From Methanobacteriota archaeon (GTDB taxonomy: Archaea > Thermoplasmatota > Poseidoniia > Poseidoniales > Poseidoniaceae): 6,127 nt of DNA. The notes under the pieces are model-generated. The model made no database searches, was not told the DNA's origin, and saw only the letters and a program-made list of their open reading frames with translations. Location: positions 7,790 to 13,916 of the forward strand of contig PADF01000048.1 in the NCBI GenBank assembly GCA_002702945.1, read 5' to 3'. Made by a program: the position numbers and the translations under genes. This document shows positions 1 to 4,804 of the stretch, one piece after another. Each line of letters starts with the position of its first letter. Position 1 is the first letter of the stretch.

Positions 1-767
1 GTGTAAAAGAAAGTTATTCCATTGGTTCGCAGTGGATTTTGTACAGAATCAGACATGTCAAGAATAGGAGTAATTAATGCTGTGTTGAGGTTATTAGAAT
101 ATGTCGAACTTTGCCCATTTCCTAAATGACACGCGGAACCTTGTGATAGAAATGTATCGATACTTGAACTCCATTCATTGCCTACATTCCATGACGTTAA
201 GTCATCGCAGTTGTAATAATTAGACGCAACAGTAAATGTGCCTGTATATCTATCATTACTTGGATTATCATCGGTTGATGTTGCTAGTGTTGGATAAACT
301 GCCAATGAATGATTACCCGAATATTTTGGAGTTATTGTGAATTGTCCGCTAGAACTACCTCCACTGTTTATCGAATTTAATTGGATAGATTCATTATGTA
401 ATTCAAAATTATCGTATTCATTATGAGATATTACAAGGTTTACAGTTAAACTACCGGAATTGGTTGAGCCTATGTTACGAACATCCACCTCTATTGTAAT
501 TGGAACATTGATAACAGTGTCTATGGCAAACAGGCTATCTGGCCTTCCTGTAATGGGCCCATTTGATGAAAACATCTGATACTTCTGCTGATCTACTGAA
601 TTAGTATAACTGAATGATGCACCTTCAATCTTCAAATCTACTCCCGTTGAACGACCTGCGTGATTGATATGTTGATCATTGAATGTCTCTTGTGCTATAG
701 GGTTGATATATACTAAAAGTAATGTTGCGAGAAGAACCGTTGATACAAATTTGGTTCCGCGCATCAT
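1..767 (-). CDS. Partial secreted beta-sandwich protein (CARDB-like domain plus a second sandwich domain)
   Basis: This reading frame stays open from ATG at 767 to the left edge (255 residues seen, C-terminus missing). Residues 1-26 look like a Sec signal peptide: a short basic start (MMRGTK) followed by the hydrophobic run VSTVLLATLLLVYI. Residues 43-181 have the pattern of a CARDB-like adhesion domain: DLKIEG at the start, VPITIEVDVRNIGSTNSG in the middle, and a closing DDNPSND..TGTFTV. Such domains are common in large surface or secreted proteins of marine archaea. From residue 187 a second domain begins (CDDLTSWNVGNEWS, then SNNLNTALITPILDMS). It resembles the jelly-roll modules that follow protease or adhesin domains, and C187 and C213 could form a disulfide. 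The likely role is an extracellular or surface-attached protein. Whether a catalytic domain follows cannot be seen. A second ATG at 764 is an equally possible start. No strong Shine-Dalgarno site precedes either, so the transcript may be leaderless. The family call is by pattern only. Confidence 0.85.
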   Translation of the reverse strand, partial: MMRGTKFVSTVLLATLLLVYINPIAQETFNDQHINHAGRSTGVDLKIEGASFSYTNSVDQQKYQMFSSNGPITGRPDSLFAIDTVINVPITIEVDVRNIGSTNSGSLTVNLVISHNEYDNFELHNESIQLNSINSGGSSSGQFTITPKYSGNHSLAVYPTLATSTDDNPSNDRYTGTFTVASNYYNCDDLTSWNVGNEWSSSIDTFLSQGSACHLGNGQSSTYSNNLNTALITPILDMSDSVQNPLRTNGITFFY

Positions 768-778
768 TTATTCCAAGA

Positions 779-793
779 CATATAATCTATATG
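779..793. promoter_or_regulatory. AT-rich inverted repeat, probable promoter element of the secreted-protein gene
   Basis: CATATA-ATC-TATATG is a perfect inverted repeat with 6-bp arms and a 3-bp spacer. It lies in the 38-bp gap between the membrane-protein gene and the secreted-protein gene. Its upstream half (786-793) is centred about 25 bp from the ATG pair at 764-767. That is the distance expected between an archaeal TATA box and a leaderless transcription start. It may be a TATA box, an operator, or both. The symmetry is seen directly; the role is inferred. Confidence 0.4.
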
Positions 794-805
794 AGGTCAA
801 TGGAA

Positions 806-1624
806 TTATTCTTGCTCGATAATGTTGTCAACATTTTCTTCGGCGAGTTTAAGCTTTAACTCATTATTCCTCTCTTTAGCCCTAGATGCAAAATATAATC
901 CGAACGAGGGAATTAAGACCATTGAAAAGCACCCTACTACAGCGGCTAAGGCCCATAGGAATTCTGTTGCAGCATCTATTGAAAATACTTCAATGGATGA
1001 AAAATCTTCGTTGACAGTAGTTAGGAAGATCGTTGGTGAAGTCTGTCTTTCGCCTTTCTCAATGATCTCAATCTTAATTACAGATGGAGAATGCTCGTAC
1101 TCAATGACCTTCTCAGCCTTTTCTGTAGCATCATCTAATGTTTTAGCGTATACAGTGCCATTATTTCTACGCCCAGGGTCTGTTGTAGTCATAGAATATA
1201 TGCTCACATCAGAACCGTCTTCACTAATTGCTTCATGTGTAGAATTCTTGTAGCATGAATCTTCACAACTAAACTTATCTGCATCCGCTACGCCTAGTAA
1301 TCTATTGCTATACAGGCCAGCGCTATTGATTAATTTAATAATCGAATCATCTGATAATTCAGTGGCTGTTAGATTGACCCAAGTCAAATTAACTCCATTC
1401 GCAGGCACATCCCAGTACCAAGTAGTAGTATTAGTTTCTTCATTGTAGATTGAACTTGTCTGTTCGACATCATGATTTGTGGTTACCGCATCAGTTTGGT
1501 ACAAATAATATGAGGGTGAAACTGTAGCTCCATAAACGGCATACGCAAGGATGAAAATGAGAGTAAATGAAAGCCCCAAAAGTGTCCTAATTAGGTTAGG
1601 GTTTTGGGCCAAAGCCTTCTGCAT
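806..1624 (-). CDS. Uncharacterised membrane protein, two transmembrane segments with a large outer domain
   Basis: I do not recognise this 272-residue family. Residues 12-33 form one hydrophobic helix (LIRTLLGLSFTLIFILAYAVYG) and residues 220-247 a second. After the second come a basic stretch (SRAKERNNELKLK) and a short acidic helix, so both ends are probably cytoplasmic. The roughly 185-residue loop between them would be outside the cell. It holds five N-glycosylation sequons (N65, N79, N84, N127, N155) and a C120/C124 pair that could form a disulfide, which fits an extracytoplasmic domain. A surface sensor, an assembly factor or a structural protein would all fit. ATG 1624 is the natural start because it puts a short polar segment before the first helix, although no Shine-Dalgarno site is visible. 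It is divergent from the ribosomal operon and 38 bp upstream of the secreted-protein gene on the same strand. The two could be co-transcribed, but the downstream gene seems to have its own promoter element. Confidence 0.8.
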   Translation of the reverse strand: MQKALAQNPNLIRTLLGLSFTLIFILAYAVYGATVSPSYYLYQTDAVTTNHDVEQTSSIYNEETNTTTWYWDVPANGVNLTWVNLTATELSDDSIIKLINSAGLYSNRLLGVADADKFSCEDSCYKNSTHEAISEDGSDVSIYSMTTTDPGRRNNGTVYAKTLDDATEKAEKVIEYEHSPSVIKIEIIEKGERQTSPTIFLTTVNEDFSSIEVFSIDAATEFLWALAAVVGCFSMVLIPSFGLYFASRAKERNNELKLKLAEENVDNIIEQE

Positions 1625-1750
1625 GTTTCGTGCAAGAGTTGCCCCTTCATCAAGACTTGTATTTGCCGCTTTGGTATCACGATAATATTATTGTCCACCC
1701 GTTCTTTTCATATAGGGGAGTTTAGTCGGCAAATTGCTTGGTGTGTTTGT
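1625..1750. promoter_or_regulatory. Divergent intergenic promoter region
   Basis: These 126 bp separate the minus-strand membrane-protein gene from rps19e and must hold the starts of both transcripts. Two AT-rich candidates for the plus-strand TATA box are visible. One is the palindrome ATAATATTAT at 1682-1691. The other is TTTTCATATA at 1705-1714, which would place the start about 13 nt before rps19e and match a short leader with a GGTG Shine-Dalgarno site at 1740-1743. For the minus strand only a weak AAATACAAG (1656-1664, read in reverse) is seen. Assignments are by spacing alone. Confidence 0.4.
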
Positions 1751-2242
1751 ATGACTACATTTTATGATATCCCTGCTGATTTTTTGATACCTGCTCTTGC
1801 TGACCACTTGTCAGAAACTAAGGGCATGGAAGCGCCTGAGTGGTCTAGTTTCGTTAAGACCGGTGCATCTAGGGAAAGACCCCCTACACAGTCTAATTGG
1901 TGGCACCTAAGAGCAGCCTCTATTCTACGTAAAGTTGCTAAAGAAGGTCCAATTGGTGTCACTCATCTTGCACAGACCTACGGAGGCTCTCAAGACAACG
2001 GCGCTATGCCAAATACTCCAGGAGTTGCATCACGTCATATTATTAGAACAGCACTTCAACAACTTGAATCAGTAGGATTAGTAGAAAAAGTACCTACTAA
2101 AGAAATAGATTCTGAAGATGGCAAGCAACAGTTATACTCTGGTCGTAGGATAACATCGTCTGGTCATAAGTTGTTGGATTCTATTGCCCATGCTAACCGT
2201 TCTGCAGCAGAAGAAATGTATCCGGGTCTTTCGAAGTATTAA
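1751..2242 (+). CDS. rps19e: Ribosomal protein S19e
   Basis: This is the small-subunit protein eS19, an archaeal/eukaryotic ribosomal protein absent from bacteria and needed for late maturation of the 30S/40S head. The 163-residue product carries the family signature throughout: YDIPADFLIPALADHL near the N-terminus, then PEWSSFVKTGASRERPP, WWHLRAASILRKVAKEGPIGV, a YGG turn, the IIRTALQQLESVGLVEK winged-helix segment, and a C-terminal RRITSSGHKLLDSIA. Length is close to the usual 145-155, with a slightly long tail. The frame is open upstream to about 1604, but that part encodes a Cys-rich non-family sequence. ATG 1751 gives the normal MTTFYDIPAD start and has a GGTG Shine-Dalgarno match 7 nt before it. 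It is the first gene of the ribosomal operon, and the pdcd5 homologue follows after 23 nt, an arrangement familiar from other archaea. Confidence 0.97.
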   Translation: MTTFYDIPADFLIPALADHLSETKGMEAPEWSSFVKTGASRERPPTQSNWWHLRAASILRKVAKEGPIGVTHLAQTYGGSQDNGAMPNTPGVASRHIIRTALQQLESVGLVEKVPTKEIDSEDGKQQLYSGRRITSSGHKLLDSIAHANRSAAEEMYPGLSKY

Positions 2243-2265
2243 CGGGCGTGAAATAGGTGGTTATT

Positions 2266-2625
2266 ATGTCGGCATCAAACAATAATGAGCTGGCAAACAT
2301 CAGGGAACAGCGAAGGCTAGAATTGCAAAAGCAAATAGAAAATCAAGCTAACCAACAACTTGATGCTGAAATAGCAGCACAACAGAGGCAACTTGAGAAA
2401 AATACCCTAGACAACACAATGAAGAAGTTGTTAACTCCTGAAGCCAGATCAAGAATTGCTACTATTTCTCTCGCAACTCCCGAAAGAAGCGAAATGATTA
2501 AACAAAGTATTGTTCAACTTTATGAAAATAAAACCTTTACTCCACCCATGTCTGATGAGCAGTTGAAAAAATTGCTTATGTCGCAATCCAAGAGCCGCCA
2601 TAGTGCGTCAATCCGTAGAATCTGA
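2266..2625 (+). CDS. PDCD5-family DNA-binding protein (archaeal TFAR19 homologue)
   Basis: A 119-residue homologue of eukaryotic programmed cell death protein 5. Archaeal members are small helical proteins reported to bind nucleic acid; their cellular role is unsettled, and linkage to S19e and L39e suggests a link to translation or ribosome biogenesis. Family marks seen here are [16 protein letters not shown] at the N-terminus, a Gln-rich charged helix (residues 22-48), the core [30 protein letters not shown], and the SDEQLKKLL helix ending in a basic tail. The frame could begin at GTG 2257. ATG 2266 is preferred because AGGTGG (2255-2260) sits 5 nt before it as a Shine-Dalgarno site and overlaps the GTG itself. 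The next gene, rpl39e, begins 13 nt after the stop. Confidence 0.95.
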   Translation: MSASNNNELANIREQRRLELQKQIENQANQQLDAEIAAQQRQLEKNTLDNTMKKLLTPEARSRIATISLATPERSEMIKQSIVQLYENKTFTPPMSDEQLKKLLMSQSKSRHSASIRRI

Positions 2626-2638
2626 GAAGGTGCTCGAA

Positions 2639-2794
2639 ATGTCAAGAAATAAACCAGCAGCAAAAAAAATACGCCTGATGAAGGTACAGAAGCAGAACAG
2701 ACGTGTCCCAGTTTGGGTCATGTTGAAGACCGATAGAAATACAGTTTCGCATCCAAAGCGACACCACTGGAGACGCAGTAAACTGCAACGATGA
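2639..2794 (+). CDS. rpl39e: Ribosomal protein L39e
   Basis: This is eL39, the tiny basic large-subunit protein that lines the peptide exit tunnel in archaea and eukaryotes. The 51-residue product is full length for the family. It matches almost end to end: [15 protein letters not shown] at the start, [13 protein letters not shown] in the middle, and [12 protein letters not shown] at the end. It is rich in Arg and Lys, as expected for an RNA-buried protein. The frame is open 12 codons upstream, but ATG 2639 gives the family N-terminus and is preceded by AAGGTG (2627-2632) with 6-nt spacing. It is followed by rpl31e, the classic archaeal L39e-L31e pair, with a gap of only 10 nt. Confidence 0.98.
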   Translation: MSRNKPAAKKIRLMKVQKQNRRVPVWVMLKTDRNTVSHPKRHHWRRSKLQR

Positions 2795-2804
2795 GGTGAT
2801 ATGT

Positions 2805-3080
2805 ATGGCTAGACCAAATGAATCAGAATTAATTGTCCCACTAAGGAATGCTTGGAATATTACTCGTTTTAAGAGAGCGCCCAGAGCAATCCAGATCATC
2901 AAAGATTATGTTGTTCAACACTTGAAAGTAACCGAAGACGAAACTGTTTACATCGATAATTCGGTGAATGAATACATATGGTCTCGCGGTATTGAAAATC
3001 CACCAAGGAAAGTTAGGTTACAAGTCATAAGACATGATGACCCAGAATTCCCTATTGAAGTCAAATTGTTTGAGGAGTGA
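2805..3080 (+). CDS. rpl31e: Ribosomal protein L31e
   Basis: This is eL31, a large-subunit protein near the exit of the peptide tunnel, part of the docking site for exit-site factors. The 91-residue product shows the family pattern: ELIVPLRNAW in the first strand, FKRAPRAIQIIKDYVVQHLK in the main helix, the IDNSVNEYIWSRGIENPPRKVRLQV core, and an acidic tail ending VKLFEE. Length is normal for archaeal members. An in-frame GTG at 2796 is not the likely start, because it lies inside the Shine-Dalgarno sequence GAGGTGAT (2793-2800), which serves ATG 2805. That site overlaps the rpl39e stop codon, so translation of the two is probably coupled. The stop at 3078-3080 lies 5 nt before rps17e. Confidence 0.97.
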   Translation: MARPNESELIVPLRNAWNITRFKRAPRAIQIIKDYVVQHLKVTEDETVYIDNSVNEYIWSRGIENPPRKVRLQVIRHDDPEFPIEVKLFEE

Positions 3081-3085
3081 GAAAG

Positions 3086-3277
3086 ATGGGAAATATTAGA
3101 CCAAGTTTTATTAAAATTAGAGCAATTACACTTGTTGAACAACACAGAGAAAAATTCACTGAAGATTTTGACCATAACAAGAAAGTTGTATCACAACTTA
3201 CCGATGTCAACTCCAAGAAGTTGAGAAATTGGATTGCTGGGTACGTAACTAGATATTTACAACGTCGTGTAGATTAG
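3086..3277 (+). CDS. rps17e: Ribosomal protein S17e
   Basis: This is eS17, a small-subunit head protein of archaea and eukaryotes. The 63-residue product has the short archaeal form: MGNIRPSFIKIRAITLVEQ, then FTEDFDHNKKVVSQLTDV, then the diagnostic SKKLRNWIAGYVTRYLQ. The frame also opens at GTG 3077, but that codon overlaps the rpl31e stop and lies in the Shine-Dalgarno stretch GAGGAGTGA (3072-3080). ATG 3086, 5 nt downstream, gives the family N-terminus MGxIR. It sits directly behind rpl31e. In many euryarchaea the translation factor aIF6 gene occupies that slot, so the local order is a variant. Confidence 0.95.
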   Translation: MGNIRPSFIKIRAITLVEQHREKFTEDFDHNKKVVSQLTDVNSKKLRNWIAGYVTRYLQRRVD

Positions 3278-3289
3278 TGAGGGTTTTGC

Positions 3290-3499
3290 GTGTCAGTGCG
3301 CGTAGATTGGAATCGTCATCCAGTTAGTGTACATTCCGATGATAAGGAAGAGTTAGAGCGATTAGTTAATTTCTTGAAATTAAAGTATTCCATTAGAAAA
3401 AGATCACTAGTTATGGAAGATAGAGAAGAAGGCGGTTTCCTTTTTTTCCTATACCAACCATGTGACCCTAGATGGGTCGCCGAATTCATGAATTTATGA
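3290..3499 (+). CDS. Small conserved-looking protein of unknown function in the ribosomal operon
   Basis: I do not recognise this 69-residue protein. It begins at GTG 3290 (MSVRVDWNRHPVSV), and GTGAGGG (3277-3283) lies 6 nt upstream as a good Shine-Dalgarno site. It ends 9 nt before trmJ. The sequence suggests a strand (residues 2-14), a charged helix (DDKEELERLVNFLKLK, 17-32), two strands (38-43 and 49-55), then a short C-terminal helix starting at PRWVAEF. That alpha/beta order would fit a small RNA- or protein-binding fold. It has no signal peptide or membrane segment and is probably cytosolic. Its place between rps17e and trmJ, with tight spacing on both sides, argues that it is a real, co-expressed gene and hints at a role near the ribosome or tRNA. 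No catalytic motif is visible. Confidence 0.8.
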   Translation: MSVRVDWNRHPVSVHSDDKEELERLVNFLKLKYSIRKRSLVMEDREEGGFLFFLYQPCDPRWVAEFMNL

Positions 3500-3508
3500 G
3501 GGTGTATT

Positions 3509-4351
3509 ATGGGAGATAGGCAAAAAATAAAACTACCAACGTCATCATATGAATTGGTAATTATCCTAATTGGAACATCGCACCCAGGGAATCTAGGAGC
3601 AATATGCAGGAGTATGCTTAATTACGGATTTGATAAACTACGTTTGGTTAATCCTATCTGTGATGTTGATGATGTGGAAGCAAGAAACAGAGCAAAACAT
3701 GCAGGTCAGATTCTAGAAAATTGTCAAATTTTCAATTCACTCGAAGATTGTGTTAATGATTGTTCACTTGTAATTGGTACATCAGGTAAAAGGGAAGTAG
3801 GAAGCAAAACTGTATTCAGACATTTCACCTATCCTTGGGAATTGTCAAATCGCATAGAAGATTTCACTGGAAAAATCGGCTTGATTTTTGGCGAGGAAGG
3901 AAAAGGTATGTCAACTGAAGATCTCGACAAATGTGATTTTTTGGTTACACTCCCTACATGGGAAGGCTATCCAATTGCAAATTTATCGCATGCCGTGAAT
4001 GCTTTTGTTTATGAATTGCATAAAAACCGCGTCATTAAAAAGCAAGGTTCGGACAATAGCATTCCAGATATAGTCCCACTTGAAAGGTCAATTAATTCAA
4101 ATTTGAGAGGTATACTTGTTAAAGCGATAGAAGAAATGTCAGATTCTCTACCTGGCAATATTGAGCGTAAAAACAGTTTCAAGAATTCAATTATACGTTC
4201 AATAATGCTTTCAACTCCAACAGAGGATGAAGCAACAAGAATGGTCGGTGGCTTTTTGGATGCTACAACTGCACTACAATATGTTGAAGGAAATGAGGAA
4301 TGGATTAGTAAGAGAAGAAGGAAAATTCAACCCATTGACTCTGAAGAGTAA
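3509..4351 (+). CDS. trmJ: TrmJ-like tRNA (cytidine-32) 2'-O-methyltransferase, SPOUT family
   Basis: A 280-residue SpoU/TrmH-class methyltransferase that uses S-adenosylmethionine to methylate a ribose 2'-OH. By overall resemblance the target is position 32 of the tRNA anticodon loop (archaeal TrmJ is reported to favour C32). The three SPOUT motifs are present: motif 1, HPGNLGAICRSM (residues 25-36, with N28 and R34); motif 2, IFGEEGKGM (126-134); motif 3, LPTWEGYPIANLSHAV (148-163, with N158), forming the trefoil knot that binds the cofactor. Residues 185-280 form a helical C-terminal extension typical of TrmJ. Motif 2 has Glu at 129, where FGRE is common. ATG 3509 follows TGAGGGTG (3497-3504), a Shine-Dalgarno site that overlaps the stop of the previous gene. 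It is the last gene of the ribosomal operon, and its stop touches the stop of the opposing queD-like gene. A related rRNA or other tRNA position cannot be excluded. Confidence 0.88.
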   Translation: MGDRQKIKLPTSSYELVIILIGTSHPGNLGAICRSMLNYGFDKLRLVNPICDVDDVEARNRAKHAGQILENCQIFNSLEDCVNDCSLVIGTSGKREVGSKTVFRHFTYPWELSNRIEDFTGKIGLIFGEEGKGMSTEDLDKCDFLVTLPTWEGYPIANLSHAVNAFVYELHKNRVIKKQGSDNSIPDIVPLERSINSNLRGILVKAIEEMSDSLPGNIERKNSFKNSIIRSIMLSTPTEDEATRMVGGFLDATTALQYVEGNEEWISKRRRKIQPIDSEE

Positions 4352-4804
4352 TTAATCAGACCTGCGGCATATGGCGCTATTTGCACCATGCTCTCTAACT
4401 GTAACACTTTCAACCCAACACCGGTCTTCATATATTTTCTCAATCAATTCTCTTGCGTATTCCATAGCCATTTTGGCAAACATTTCGCAGCCTGTCCCAT
4501 CTACGGGCACCATATCAATGGTTTGATTCTCATGCATTGTTTCAAATGCCGAAAACATAGGATCATCAATTGCCACTAAGGTCTTGTGGTCAAATTTTGT
4601 TCTAAGCCAAGATTCCAAATCTTTCAAGTTACCAAAATCTACAACCCAATTATTTTCATCTAATTCTTTTGCACCGAATACAAATTCGAACTCAAAGGAA
4701 TAGCCATGCATGAATTTACAATGACTATCAGCGCGCCATTGTCTAAATGCCGCAGAAAAACCTCTTTCATGACCATACTTCTTAGCAGAGAAAAAACTAC
4801 TCAT
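4352..4804 (-). CDS. queD: QueD-like 6-carboxytetrahydropterin synthase (variant PTPS family)
   Basis: A 150-residue member of the 6-pyruvoyl-tetrahydropterin synthase/QueD family. QueD converts dihydroneopterin triphosphate to 6-carboxytetrahydropterin, the first committed step to preQ0. Family marks: GFSAAF (15-20), C29 at the catalytic cysteine position in CKFMHGYSF, NNWVVDFGNLKDLESWL (51-67), FDHKTL with the D72-H73 pair, a CEMFA helix, and the C-terminal REHGANSA with E138. The usual zinc ligands are altered: the first His (FxAAH) is F20, and HGH has become HGY (H33 kept, Y35 changed). H28, next to C29, might substitute as a ligand. From memory, alphaproteobacterial QueD-annotated proteins share the FRQWRADSHC and HGANSA wording, so this looks like a defined subfamily, possibly acquired from bacteria. 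The start overlaps the msrB stop (ATGA) and follows a very strong GAGGAGGT site (4811-4818) by 6 nt. Exact reaction is inferred. Confidence 0.88.
   Translation of the reverse strand: MSSFFSAKKYGHERGFSAAFRQWRADSHCKFMHGYSFEFEFVFGAKELDENNWVVDFGNLKDLESWLRTKFDHKTLVAIDDPMFSAFETMHENQTIDMVPVDGTGCEMFAKMAMEYARELIEKIYEDRCWVESVTVREHGANSAICRRSD

Noticed and set aside
822..1253. Plus-strand open frame of 143 codons
   Set aside because: It is antisense to the membrane-protein gene, which has clear helices and topology. This frame has no family match, no good ribosome binding site and low-complexity Ser-rich content.
1604..1750. Longer S19e with a start upstream of 1751
   Set aside because: The added residues are Cys-rich, match nothing in S19e and would cover the divergent promoter region. 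ATG 1751 gives the family N-terminus.
2642..2902. Minus-strand open frame opposite rpl39e and rpl31e
   Set aside because: Both plus-strand genes are unmistakable ribosomal proteins, so this is a mirror frame.
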